Under the pieces are notes generated by a model that worked only from the letters and a program-made list of their open reading frames with translations, was not told the origin of the DNA and ran no database searches. This document shows positions 44,960 through 56,303 of a stretch of DNA of 64,000 nucleotides, in pieces. Source of the stretch: Delphinapterus leucas (Eukaryota; Chordata; Mammalia; Artiodactyla; Monodontidae); NCBI RefSeq assembly GCF_002288925.2, contig NW_022098004.1, positions 9,901,980 to 9,965,979 of the forward strand. Direction: 5' to 3'. The position numbers and the translations under genes are program-made. The stretch's first letter is position 1, and each line of letters starts with the position of its first letter.

Positions 44960-45100
44960 CGCCATAAGAGAGTACATTCCACAGGGGTGGGAATGTTTTG
45001 TTTACTGCTGTATCCCCGGGTCCCAGAACGGTGCGAGTACACGGTAGGCGCTCAATAAGTGTTTGTTGCAAGCATGGCTTGTGAATGACTGACTGCTGTT
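44960..45100 (+). repeat. L2 3' end
   Basis: TTTACTGCTGTATCCCCGG, ACACGGTAGGCGCTCAATAA, GTGTTTGTTGCAAGC. Confidence 0.75.
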
Positions 45101-45150
45101 CATCTGGTAGCATCCCTAGTAGAAAGCAATGCTTCTTTAACAGCATGGTT

Positions 45151-45469
45151 TTTTGTTTTTTTTGAAGATATTGGGGGTAGGAGTTTATTAATTTATTAAT
45201 TTATTTTGGCTGCGTTGGGTCTTCGTTTCTGTGCGAGGGCTTTCTCTAGTTGTGGCAAGCGGGGGCCACTCTTCATCGCGGTGCGCAGGCCTCTCACTAT
45301 CGTGGCCTCTCTTGTTGCGGAGCACAGGCTCCAGACGCGCAGGCTCAGTAGTTGTGGCTCACGGGCCTAGTTGCTCCGTGGCATGTGGGATCCTCCCAGA
45401 CCAGGGCTCGAACCCGTGTCCCCTACATTAGCAGGCCGATTCTCAACCACTGTGCCACCAGGGAAGCCC
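45151..45469 (-). mobile_element. CHR SINE, long form, intact
   Basis: Reverse long form from (TTTA)n-like tail to GGGAAGCCC. Exact 12 bp target duplication AACAGCATGGTT at 45139-45150 and 45470-45481. Sense to WWOX. Confidence 0.95.
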
Positions 45470-45477
45470 AACAGCAT

Positions 45478-45880
45478 GGTTCTTACGGCTTGAACTGTAA
45501 GAACTAAAAAAAAAAGTATGTCCAAGTCCTAACCCCAGAAGCTCGGAAGCTGATTTTATTTGAAAACTGGGTGTTGATAGATGTGATCAAGTCAAAATTA
45601 GATCATTAGTGTGGGCTCCAATCCAATCTGACCTGTGTCCCTATAAAAAGGAGACATTTGGGGACTTCCCTGGCAGTCCAATGATTAAGACCCCACGCAT
45701 CCACTGCAGGGGACACAGGTTCGACTCTTGGTCGGGGAACTAAGACGCCGCGTGCCGCGCAGCACGGCCAAAAAAAAAAAAAAAACACATTTGGACAGAG
45801 AGACAGTCACACACAGAGGGAAGATGATGTGAAGACACACAAGGAGAATGCCATGTGACGGTTCCGGGGTGGACTGTCCT
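45478..45880 (+). mobile_element. MLT1-type LTR, split by a SINE
   Basis: GTCCAAGTCCTAACCCCAG, GATGTGATCAAGTCAAAATT, CTATAAAAAGGAGACATTTGG, then after the SINE GAGAATGCCATGTGACG. The LTR text is not recognisable after ~45880. (The third match is at about 45641-45661.). Confidence 0.75.
45662..45786 (+). mobile_element. tRNA-Glu SINE, older CHR-related short type
   Basis: Head GGACTTCCCTGGCAGTCC, box-B region GGTTCGACTCTTGG, then GGGGAACTAAGACGCCGCG and poly-A. It lacks the CHR body. Target duplication ACATTTGG at 45654-45661 and 45787-45794. Inside an MLT1-type LTR. Antisense to WWOX. Confidence 0.9.
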
Positions 45881-46525
45881 GGGTACCTCTCATACCCACG
45901 TTCACTCTCCCGGTCCCATCTCACCCCAGCTGCTGCTGCGGCCACCGTCTCTGTGCAGCTGTCAAGAGATTTCACACAAATGCAACTGGACAGCCTCACT
46001 TGGGGCTGCAGTGTGCACCCCACCCCATTCCTGTCGTGGAGCATGGCACACCCGTAGAAATCTGCTCGGGACCCACACATTTGAAACCCAAAAAACCCAG
46101 GGTATTTAATACCTGTGGGGCTACCCTGATCTGATGGGGCGGGAGGTGATGGCTAAATGCAACTCCCCTTTCACTGCAAGGCCAGCAGCTCTGAGATGCA
46201 CTTCATAAGCCTCCTCAGCAAGTCCCTGGACTGAGCGCCAGTGGCCCACAGCGCTGCCCGACTCATAACACGCCCCTGCCCTGCTTAGCCTCCATCCCTC
46301 ACTCACGCCCTCCGAGGCCACACCCCAAATTACCTACAAATAAGCCTCTGTCTCAGGTTTGGCAGGGAGGGGGACCAAGCTAAGACGAAAACCTCTTAAA
46401 ACATTTTCAATATAGAACACAAACTTACTAGTTTAGTTTTTATAAAACTTGAATCATTATGCAAGTTTTCCCACCCCATTCTAATCAGCTGAACGCTGCT
46501 TCCCTATAGGACTCGGTCCATTGGT
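45881..46525. other. Unique intronic sequence
   Basis: No feature recognised. Overlapping frames at 45848-46109 reflect GC content. Confidence 0.4.
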
Positions 46526-46529
46526 CCCA

Positions 46530-46745
46530 CCTCTGTGCCTCGAAGTAAGCCAGGTTCATCTCTCTCCAGCAGAACTATCACAAGAACTAATGCACGTCAA
46601 CCCCTTCTTCCACCAGTTAACTAACAGATGCTCCTAGGACCGGATTCAATGACTTTGCTTGTCTGTGCTCCGTCCAGAAATGACCACAGTATTCTAGATG
46701 TGGTCTGATCACTAGCGCTGTTTACCTTTCTCGACCAAAAACACC
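46530..46745 (+). repeat. L3/CR1 fragment
   Basis: GTCCAGAAATGACCACAGTATTC (about 46672-46694), then TAGATGTGGTCTGATCAC, the conserved CR1-type block. Confidence 0.65.
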
Positions 46746-48304
46746 ATGAAAGCTTCAGCCAACCAAAGGTGTGAACAGGTCGTCTGCATCAGACGCTTTA
46801 CTGGTGCAGATGTTAAGGGCTGCAAGCAATGGTGCCTTGTAGAAACTTCTCTGAGCAGCTGTAGGTAACAGAGATGCCAAATGACGGCTGCAGCTGAGAA
46901 GGCCCGTCTTCAATACATGCTCCCCTCTTACATGGGTGGAGGCGCACTAAACACTTCACTCCTGCTGCCCCGCTGCATGAGCACGTGGTCTGCGTAATGA
47001 TTACCGGCAGTCTACGGCAGTTGGGGGATCGCTACTGACGGCAGACGAACGCCCCGTGACTACTCAGAGTGGCCACCCCCCAATGGGTTTTATTATCATA
47101 CAGGAAAAAAATTCAACCATTTTTTAAAAAAATAATCAAGGGATAAGGATCCTTATATCTTTCTTTCTTGGAAAAGTTCAGTTAAACCAAGAGATGTTTG
47201 CTCTTTTTTTTTTTTTCACCTTCTTCTCTTCTCCTGTTCCCAAGGTTAGGAGACCGGCACCCAGAAGGAATTGACACTTGAGCCCCTGAAGGGTAAAGGG
47301 CTGGGCTCAGGCTGACCTTCCTCTCCCCTTCTGTGTTCCCATTCTTATTTTGAGCTGACCCTACAACACACTTCCTAACTGCTCAACTGAGTTCTGATTA
47401 AGCATTATAAAAAATAAAACAAATTAGGTGCATGCTGTGAACGTCCGTTGGCAAGTACAATACCATGGTTCTTAACATGAGAAGTAAATTTAATAGAATT
47501 AAAGAGAAATATTTCATCGAAGACAGAATAACTGAAAGGCGGGCTGTGCCATCAGCAAACGTGGGGTGGCTCCCGCTATCGTATCAGAGGGGCGGCGTGG
47601 CTGTGTGATACTCTGCAATTCTACAGCGAGGGCTACCATCAGCTCTCCCAGAGACGGAGGGGCAAACCATTCAGACGGTCAGCCGACAACCACTTTCCGG
47701 ACAACTGTCATCCTTCTGGCCACTGGGAAAGCTGATCTGTTCCAAAGAATTCGCATTTCCCCGGAGAGAGGCGCCCTCTCCCTGGTCTGCCCTTTTCACA
47801 CTGTCTTGTGTCTGTGGTTCGCGATGCTCCCGCGCTGTGGGAAAGGCTGAGGCTTGAACTAAGTGGATGTGGGAAAAGACAGGCCTGCTTTATTCTGTCT
47901 ATTGTGTTAAGCGTGGACACTGTCCAAGTGGGGCATACAAAGCCATGGCTTCGCAGAAATCCCTTCTGCTGTGCACTGACAGTTGCGTCCACTGCCAAAG
48001 GGCAGTCGAACAAAACAGGCAAATACGTATCGAACTCCCAAAGTAGGACAGAGATGGTGACAAGTGAAGGTGTCCTTCAACAGGTCGGTCCGTGAACTTA
48101 AAACGCAGTTGATTTTCCTTCCCTATTTCATACAAGGGTGCACCTGACACCAGCTCCTTTTTACCTCTTAAGCAAAAACATAATTCCCTCTGTGTTGCCG
48201 TCCATACAAAAGTGCCCTTGATAAAAAGTTAAGAAGCTAAGTTTAAAACTTAGTCCCAGAAACAAAATGAAAGATAAGGAAACTCATGGTGAACAAGACA
48301 AGGT
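46746..48304. other. Unique intronic sequence
   Basis: No gene or repeat recognised. Open frames at 47566-48150 on both strands were checked and lack support. Confidence 0.4.
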
Positions 48305-48430
48305 GACACACACCACGCTGGGTGCCTTCAGTTCATCTCACTGAAGTCTCACGACGCTATGACGTTGGTGTCATGGTGCCTGCTTCACGGACGGGGAAAC
48401 TGAGACTCAGGGGTTAAGAACAGGGAACAA
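48305..48430 (-). repeat. MIR fragment
   Basis: Reverse MIR: CTTCACGGACGGGGAAACTG, then AGACTCAGGGGTTAAG. Confidence 0.6.
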
Positions 48431-49155
48431 GGCCCCAGGGTTACCAAGTTGAAAAGTATAGAAGTTTAAAAAACAAAAAACAAAAAAAGCATGTCTAATT
48501 ATCCAAGAAAGAGTGAGGGCTCACAATGCAAAATAAAACCAGGCAGTGGATACACATGTATGTTGCAGCCTTACTGTCCCAAGACTTAATAATTTTTACC
48601 AGCTTTCCCATTTCAGGTACGTCTTTCTGGGTGAAGGGATCCCCACTTGTGTTAACATCCTCTTATCCTGACTCCTGCCCTTGGCAGCCGGACAGCCTGT
48701 GTGGTTAGGAAATCTAGGAGAGAGCGCGGGGCCCACAGGGCCCTGTCCTTCCTCTCCTCGTACAGACATCACACGCCCCACTCTGCTCTGCTGTGTGCCT
48801 GCTGCCGGGGGCGGGGGTGGGGGCTCTGCCCTCAGGGGTGGTCTGGTGGGACCCAGCACCAAGCCATCCCCGTCAAATTCTGGGGTTCAGCATCCAAGAG
48901 CCCACCGGCCCCCACGGAGAGGCCATGCTCCCCAACATGCGCTGGGCCAGGCGTTAAGGTGATGCACTAGCCTTCTGTTCGCCTTACACTGTGTCCTATT
49001 TCTCAATCAGTTCATAACTTGGAAAATGGAGGAAAATGTGCTATTTGCTGGGGCCTTGAAACGTCCACACCTCTTGACGGGCGACCTGACCAATCTGAGC
49101 TTGGATTCCTCTCAGTAGAGTAAAACGTTCTACGGACCTCGAGTCACTGTAATTT
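48431..49155. other. Unique sequence, GC-rich in the middle
   Basis: No gene recognised. From 48700 to 48960 GC is high and both strands are open in several frames; a G-rich run (GGGGGCGGGGGTGGGGG) is at about 48807-48823. Confidence 0.4.
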
Positions 49156-49168
49156 AAGAAGAGCGTGG

Positions 49169-49361
49169 GGGCCTCCCTGGTGGCGCAGTAGTTGAGAGTC
49201 CGCCTGCCGATGCGGGGGACACGGGTTCGTGCCCCGGTCCGGGAGGATCCCACATGCCGCAGAGCGGCTGGGCCCGTGATCCATGGCCGCTGAGCCTGCG
49301 CTCCGCAACGGGAGAGGCCACAGCAGTGACAGGCCCGCGTTACGCAAAAAAAAAAAAAAAA
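49169..49361 (+). mobile_element. CHR SINE, short form with an internal deletion
   Basis: Short form in which GAGCCTGCGCTCCGC replaces the usual longer text, a loss of about 15 bp relative to the other copies. The possible target duplication is weak (AAGAAGAGCGTGG / AAGAAGTGTGG). Antisense to WWOX. Confidence 0.92.
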
Positions 49362-49374
49362 AAGAAGTGTGGCT

Positions 49375-51865
49375 GCACATTTCAAATCAGTTTGGAATTT
49401 ATAAACAGATGGGATATAACAGCACACTATTAGGTTTTGTCTTCTAGACCCGAAAGGTTCACAAGTCACGTGATTAAGGCTCGCTCGAGAGACGTCTAAA
49501 GAGAGAGCCGTGTAAGAGCCAACGCCAGAGTACACATAACCCAGGAGACAAGATCCGAACATTTTCTCACCCCGTCCTGAGAGTCAAAGGAACCTATTCT
49601 AAGTCTGAATCTATACCACAAGAGGATCCTTTTTTCAGCTATGTTATTCCTTGTTTCACTGTATCACTATACTCTTTAAAAAGCAGAGGCATATCATGAA
49701 ATCCCATGCTTTGTAAAAGATTCCATTATAAGAGTAATCATTATTGAACCTTTGAGCCCAGATGTAATTTCTTACGTGTTACAACAAGTTTGGCACGCAT
49801 TGTGAATTTCAGCCAAGGTTGATAAAGTTCAATACCTTGGCTAACCAACCATGTGTACTACTCATTATAGAAGTAATAAATATATTCATCAAAATGGACA
49901 TGAAAAAGCCGTAAGAAAATCCAATGCCATTTCCAGCCTGCCGCCATAAAAGCACCCCTTGGACTTTAATTTTATACATAGTTACCACACCTACCCCATC
50001 ATTCAATACCAGGCATACATAAAACAATCATCTACCTATATTTGCATGCTAAATAAATTCCAGTTAGAGAGGTGAATTCTCCATCCTAGAGATCTCGAAA
50101 GTTGCACAAATGCACACATGCTTCTATGTTCAACTCCTGAAAGAATTCATATCAAGTACAAAGGGAATCAGCCAGACACGCCTACAAATATCATTTTCCT
50201 TCCCATTATCTTTTTGGGTCAGTTTTAGTGGAAGTGGTTTAATTTTTTTCCCCCAGTAATACTTTCAGTCTAATTATTCTTTTAGCCTCTTGCTAATTGA
50301 AAAATTTAGTAGAAAGCCTGATTTAGATCACTGTCATGGATGGAAGAAAGAATCTCAGCTCACAGAACAGAAGAGCCTCGTATGATCAAATGTACAGGAG
50401 TCGACAGAGCTGGCCTCTAGGATCTGAACGCAATTAACAAAATTTCCTTTACTGGGATAAGAAAACCAGAGTGACTGCCTAGTTGAAAATCCAAGTTCTC
50501 CCTATTGCATTTCTCTCTCTTGTGCTTCTAAGAAGAAATGCGAACACTATTTCAGACGTTCACTTTCAAAGAAACAAAAGCCTTCCCCTCTAAAAAGTCC
50601 TCCCCGACATCTGGTCAGCCACAATGGAGCTGACCAGCGACGGGCTCTGAACCAGACTTTAAAAGTCATGCTGCACGTTTCAAACGGTGCCCTGAACTTG
50701 CTAATCCTCTGCTGGGGAAACAACTCCTCCCGAGTCGCTGCACCTCCACTCCAGGAGGTGAACCTGATGGGGGAGAGTCTACACTCTTTATCTTCATCCA
50801 CAGAGGACAGTGGAGCCAGCTGTGTCTACACTGCAGGGTCTACACACCCCCGCCCCGGCACTAGGATGTTGCAGTGTGCAGGCAACACCTCTCCCCCGCT
50901 ATCTGTGCATCACACTTCTTTCCTCTTCCATCTCGCTGGGCCAACAGCACCGTAGGCCAGTAACTGCCTCTTGCTGCAGTTTAATGCTTTCTTTCAGATT
51001 TTCTCTCTTGGATACATCAGCACAGTGGGACCGCTGTGTGATAATTTTATAAATGTCCTCGTACTCTCCTGGTTCTTCTCACATCTACCGTGGAGAAAAA
51101 AACACGATCAAGCTTTCTAAAACCGAAGTTACGCTCCTCACGACGAAGCAGAGAGTCCCTGCTATTAATCACAAACAGCACCTAAATCATCCCAACCTTA
51201 GCCAAACAATACGAGTTCTTAACTAGGCCTAAGCAGAACACCACAACGGCGGAGGGCTTTATTTTCTCAAAGAGTTGGCAACTGCCCGATTCTTCCGAGA
51301 GCTTAAATACCACAGTGACAGATACTGATGTTCAGAAAGATTAAAGTAAAATACGAAACTAAACAGAGGACGGAGAGATGAGCCAGATTTGGGTTCTGAG
51401 TCACAGAAGTAAAGAAGAAGCGAACTCTCACAGTGACTGTCATAATGAAAAAAAGGTTAAGGAAACTAAGGAAAGGGGGTTTAATGGTTCCCCAAAGACT
51501 CAGGGAACAGGTAAAATTCCGCAGGCGTCACAAGCATTATGTGCGCAGAAAATAGTCTGTGCAAAGTCCACACTACTGTTTATCGCAATGCCCAGAATTA
51601 AGAATATGGGTAAGTTTCTCAGTGCAGATTTCTGACAGCTTTGCAGAAATGCTATCGGGAAGAGCAGATACTTTTCTAACACGGCCTTTACTGAAAACAA
51701 AGCCATCCTGCGAGCATGTTGACTCTGAGATCCAATACTAATATTTACGCAAACGGTTAAGTCAACATGAACAATGTTTGCTGTTTCTTATTTGTCACAA
51801 GAGCTGATTCTCCCCACCGACGTGAACACACACACCCCATACAATATAAAGTCACTGTCACAGGG
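49375..51865. other. Unique intronic sequence
   Basis: The longest stretch without a recognised repeat (2.5 kb). No splice-flanked coding block was found on either strand. Confidence 0.4.
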
Positions 51866-51876
51866 AGTAGTCAAGG

Positions 51877-52068
51877 GACTTCCCTGGTGGTGCACTGGAT
51901 AAGACTCCACGCTCCCAATGCAGGGGGCCCAGGTTCGACCCCTGGTCAGGGAACTAGATCCCACACGCATGCCACAACTAAGAGTTTGCATGCCACAACT
52001 AAGGAGCCCGCCTGCCACAACTAAGACCCAGCGCAACCAAATAAATAAATATTAGGAAAAAAGGGGGG
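51877..52068 (+). mobile_element. tRNA-Glu SINE, older CHR-2-like form
   Basis: Head TCCCTGGTGGTGCACTGG, box B GGTTCGACCCC, then three GCCACAACTAAG-type units and (AAAT)n. Target duplication AGTAGTCAAGG / AGGAGTCAAGG at 51866-51876 and 52069-52079. Antisense to WWOX. Confidence 0.9.
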
Positions 52069-52500
52069 AGGAGTCAAGGAACATTTAAGAAAACACACAG
52101 ACCTCCCTAAAACCTGTGTAAGATCCACAAAATCTATTAGGAGGACAGAAGCATCCCACTGACTGTAAACTTGGAATCGCTTATTTCTACACGTGACAAC
52201 TGTCATGTTTTGTTCCCTGCCCAGTTCAGCTCAGCCTCCTAAGTGCATCACTCGCTTTTGTAAACTAGCGTCCCCAGGATTAGCCACCTATGATGTGCAA
52301 TATGGAAGCTTCAGTAGTTCAATCTCTAAAATTCATTTAAAGACATCAGCATTTCTTCTTTAGGAAATCATTTGAAACTATTTCACTTTCATGATACTTC
52401 TCCGTGGACAGTTTAAACAGAACACATGATGGTTAGAGTTGTATCCTTTGAAAAGTCAGACATTATTAAATTCTTCAATCCAAACAAGACCAGCTTTATA
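52069..52500. other. Unique intronic sequence
   Basis: No feature recognised before the inverted repeat. Confidence 0.4.
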
Positions 52501-52816
52501 GTAACTAAAACATGAAGTCTAGAACTCACTCTTAAAGACTTGAGTGCGCCACCCTAAAATTTTCAAAATTCTGCAATTCAGCTGATGTTTAAATTTTACA
52601 TAACGGGTGATAAAAAATTTTTTTTGCTTGGAATTTGTAAACTCAAATACTATCCGAAAATGTGACCACTTTCTCTGCAGCCTCGACAGAATGTAAAATC
52701 CTAAGTCTAGGCAATGATTCTCTACCTCACGGTTAGATACTGTGCTTTGCAGCTGCCACACCAGTTGAGGAGCTGGAAAATGGATCGGAGCAAAGAAAAA
52801 TCGTGGCAATTATAAA
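52501..52816 (+). repeat. Large inverted repeat, left arm
   Basis: Reverse complement of 53285-53602 with about 14 differences in ~315 bp (roughly 95% identity), and a one-base shift at an A/T run. Both arms stay open in one frame, but 9 of about 10 differences within that frame change the amino acid and the apparent start is TTG, so I do not read it as a gene. Confidence 0.93.
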
Positions 52817-53284
52817 ACCTCCCTGGTATATATTGCCAGATTAATAACAGCATTAGCAGAGCTCAGCTATACCATCAGTGGCGTGAGGAACAGCGGGCTG
52901 AGAGCTCCAAGGCTGAGTCAAAACACGGAGCGAAGCACAGAAGCCAGTTACAGGAAAGTCAGCCACGACTGTGAAAGAAATCTGTCCACCAAACAAAATG
53001 AGTAAGCATGCCGCTCAAACGAACCGCTGATTTTTAGCACATACTATCTGAGCAGTACATAACGGCTTAGACTGTAAATACAAACATCAAAAGGCAGAGA
53101 AGAAGCTTTAAAAATATCCTAATACAGCTGCATGCTAATTACTACAGGGCAAGCAATGGAACTGTGATTAACACAAACGACAGGTAAGCGATGGCACCTG
53201 ACCACAGATCCACGCTTTGTTCAAATTAACAGGGAGTTTTCGCTCACCCTGTACTTACTCACAGGTTTTGCTTTCCTTTACCGT
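52817..53284. other. Loop of the inverted repeat
   Basis: About 470 bp of unique, repeat-free sequence between the arms. No open frame of note and no transposase remains. Confidence 0.6.
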
Positions 53285-53602
53285 TTATAATTGCCACGAT
53301 TCTTCTTTGCTCCGATCCATTTTCCAGCTCCTCAACTGGTGTGGCAGCTGCAAAGCACAGTATGTAACCATGAGGTAGAGAATCGTTGCCTAGACTTAGG
53401 ATTTTACATTCTGTCGAGGCTGCAGGGAAAGTGGTCACGTTTTCGGACAGTATTTGAGTTTACAAATTCCAAGCAAAAAAATTTTTTTATCACCCGTTAT
53501 GTAAAATTTAAACATCAGCTGAATTGCAGAATTTTGAAAATTTTAGGGTGGCGCACTCAACTCTTTAGGAGTGAGTTCCATATTTCATGTTTTAGTTTCA
53601 TG
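53285..53602 (-). repeat. Large inverted repeat, right arm
   Basis: Pairs with 52501-52816. Inner edge TTTATAATTGCCACGA and outer edge TTTCATGTTTTAGTT. Several differences are CpG/CpA pairs, the pattern of ordinary neutral decay. No target duplication was found at the outer edges. Confidence 0.93.
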
Positions 53603-53678
53603 AAGAGGCGTACATAGAGATGAAGCTTAAGAAAAATCAGAGACTCATAGGAAGACTTAAAAAGCATCAGTCAAGATA

Positions 53679-55342
53679 AAAGAAATTAAAGATGATACAA
53701 ACAGATGGAGACATATACCACGTTCTAGGATTGGAAGAATCAATATTGTGAAAATGACTATACTATCCAAAGCAATCTAAAGAATCAATGCAATCCCTAT
53801 CAAATTACCAATGGCATTTTTTACAGAACTAGAACAAAAAATCTTAAAATTTGTATGGAGACACAAAAGACCCCGAATAGCCAAAGCAGTCTTGAGGGAA
53901 AAAAACGAAGCTGGAGGAATCAGACTCCCTGACTTCAGACTATACTACAAAGCTACAGTAATCCAGACAATATGGTACTGGCACAAAAACAGAAATATAG
54001 ATCAATGGAACAGAATAGAAAGCCCAGAGATAAACCCACGCACCTATGGTCAACTAATCTATGACAAAGGAGGCAAGGATATACAATGGAGAAAAGACAG
54101 TCTCTTCAATAAGTGGTGTTGGGAAAACTGGACAGCTATATGTAAAAGAATGAAATTAGAACACTCCCTAACACCATACACAAAAATAAACTCAAAATGG
54201 ATTAGAGACCTAAATGTAAGACTGGACACCATAAAACTCTTAGAGGAAAACTTAGGAAGAACACTCTTGGACATAAATCACAGCAACATCTTTTTTCACC
54301 TACCTCCTAGAGTCATGGAAATAAAAACAAAAATAAATAAATGGGACCTAATGAAACTTAAAAGCTTTTAAAAGCAAAGGAAACTACAAACAAGATGAAA
54401 AGACAACCCTCAGAATGGGAGAAAATATTTGCTAACAAATCAACGGACAGAGGATTAATCTCCAAAATATATAAACAGCTCGTGCAGCTCAAAATTAAAA
54501 AAAAAAACAGTCCAATCAAAAAATGAGAAGACCTAAATAGACATTTCTCCAAAGAAGACATACAGATGGCCAAGAGACACATGAAAAGCTGCTGAACATC
54601 ACTAATTATTACAGAAATGCAAATCAAAACTACAGTGAAATATTACCTCACACCAGTTAGAATGGGCATCATCAAAAAATCTACAAACAACAAATGCTGG
54701 AGAGGGTGTGGAGAAAAGGGAACCCTCTTGCACTGTTGGTGGGAATGTAAATTGATACAGTCACTATGGAGAACAGTATGGAGGTTCCTTAAAAAACTAC
54801 AAATAGAACTACCAAATGACCCAGCAATCCCACTACTGGGCATATACTCTGAGAAAACCAGAATTCAAAAAGAGTCATGTACCATAATGTTCATTGCAGC
54901 TCTATTTACAATAGCCAGGTCATGGAAGCAACCTAAGTGCCCATCGACAGACGAATGGATAAAGAAGATGTGGTACGTATATACAATGGAATATCACTCA
55001 GCCATAAAAAGGAACGAAACTGGGTCATTTGTATAGATGTGGATGAATCTAGAGACTGTCATACAGAGTGAAGTAAGTCAGAAAGAGAAAAATAAATATC
55101 GTATATTAACGCATATATGTGGAACCTAGAAAAGTGGTACAGATGAACTGGTTTGCAGGGCAGAAATAGAAACCCAGATGTAGAGAACAAACATATGGAC
55201 ACCAACAGGGGAAAATGGCAGGGGGTGGGGTGGTGTGATGAACTGGGAGACTGGGATTGACATATATACACTAATATGTATAAAATGGATAATTAATAAG
55301 AACCTGCTGCATAAAAAAATAAAATATACTTGAAAAATTGTT
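53679..55342 (+). mobile_element. 5'-truncated L1 with ORF2 3' part
   Basis: Cetartiodactyl L1 covering the C-terminal third of ORF2 and the 3' UTR. Exact 22 bp target duplication at 53657-53678 and 55343-55364 (core AAAAAGCATCAGTCAAGATA). ORF2 is broken; see the pseudogene entry. Antisense to WWOX; probably one of the younger L1 copies here. Confidence 0.95.
53811..55036 (+). pseudogene. L1 ORF2 C-terminal remains
   Basis: ORF2p is the L1 endonuclease/reverse transcriptase; only its C-terminal part is here. 53811-54371 is open for 186 codons ([29 protein letters not shown]) and ends at a premature stop in a shifted A-rich site. A second open block, 54617-55036, carries the Cys-rich end [20 protein letters not shown] (C-x3-C-x7-H-x4-C) and ends at the natural stop region. 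Upstream of 53811 the frame has a TAA in place of a Tyr codon. Endonuclease and catalytic reverse-transcriptase parts are absent, so it cannot act. Confidence 0.92.
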
Positions 55343-55475
55343 TTAAAAAGCATCAGTCAAGATAGCAAACACTGTCTGTAATTTACAAAAACCTATGTGG
55401 TGATTTGTTTGCAGACGTCTTCTCAAGAATTAACCAAAAAGGCTTCAGTATCCTGTACTTTGAAATACAAAAAGA

Positions 55476-55790
55476 ACAGAGACATAGAGGTAGAGAACAA
55501 ATGTATGGATACCAAGGGGGCAAGGGGGGGTTGGGATGAATTGGGATTGACATACATACACTACTGATACTATGTATAAAATAGACAACTAATGAGAACA
55601 TACTGTACAGCACAGGGAGCTCTACTTAATACACTGTGGTGACCTAAATGGGAAGGAAATCCAAAAAGGGAGGATATATGTATACGTATAGCTGATTCAC
55701 TTTGCTGTACAGTAGAAACTAACACAACACTGCAAAGCAACTATACTCCAGTAAAAATTAATTTAAAAAATAAAAATAAATACAAAAAGA
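55476..55790 (+). mobile_element. L1 3' end, cetartiodactyl type
   Basis: GGTAGAGAACAAATGTATGG, AACATACTGTACAGCACAGG, CACTTTGCTGTACAGTAG, AACACAACACTGCAAAGC, then A-rich tail. More diverged than its neighbour at 53679-55342. Antisense to WWOX. Confidence 0.88.
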
Positions 55791-55929
55791 GAAACACAGA
55801 AATAATTATAAACTGCCCAGAGGCATCCATGTGTACAGGGAAATGTGTGGTTAAAAAAAAAAAAATTATACCATAAAGCAAATAAATGTAAACATTCTCT
55901 AGAAGCACAAAGATCAAGGGGCTGATATT

Positions 55930-56025
55930 TTGGTTAGTTTGTAGCTCCAAAGGGGCAAGGCATCCTGTCTGCTTCAACGCTGAAGAGTTGGCACCTAGTT
56001 CTCAATGTTTGTTGACTGCAGAAAT
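55930..56025 (+). repeat. L2 3' end (weak)
   Basis: GTAGCTCCAAAGGGGCAAGG, then CTAGTTCTCAATGTTTGTTG in L2 terminal order. Confidence 0.45.
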
Positions 56026-56196
56026 GATGGAATTAAGGGTGTGTCTGTGCCTATGATCCAGCCAGCCCTCTCTCTCCACACAGCCCTCATCCCAGACACT
56101 AAACCAGGGTTCTAGACTCAAGAATCCACACAGACCAGGCAGGTAACAGGACATACTCATAGGAAACAGCTTGGCCTAACGGCAGGGAAACAGCCT

Positions 56197-56258
56197 CAGT
56201 GCAATTCTGCTTGCTGGGAACACGGCCCAGTGCAATTCTGCTTGCTGGGAACACGGCC
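56197..56258 (+). repeat. 31 bp perfect tandem duplication
   Basis: Two identical 31 bp units (56197-56227 and 56228-56258) starting CAGTGCAATTCTGC, followed by CAGTG of a third. No difference between units, so recent. Confidence 0.95.
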
Positions 56259-56303
56259 CAGTGTTGCCAGCTCTGATTTTTTTGAGTCAGAAATCAGGAT
56301 TAC

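Noticed and set aside
47566..48150. Cluster of overlapping frames of 83-104 codons
   Set aside because: Frames on opposite strands overlap fully and none has a family match or splice sites. Unique intron.
48681..48970. GC-rich block with several open frames, possible CpG island or exon
   Set aside because: CpG content is modest and poly-G/poly-C rich; no promoter elements and no recognisable peptide. Recorded as unique sequence.
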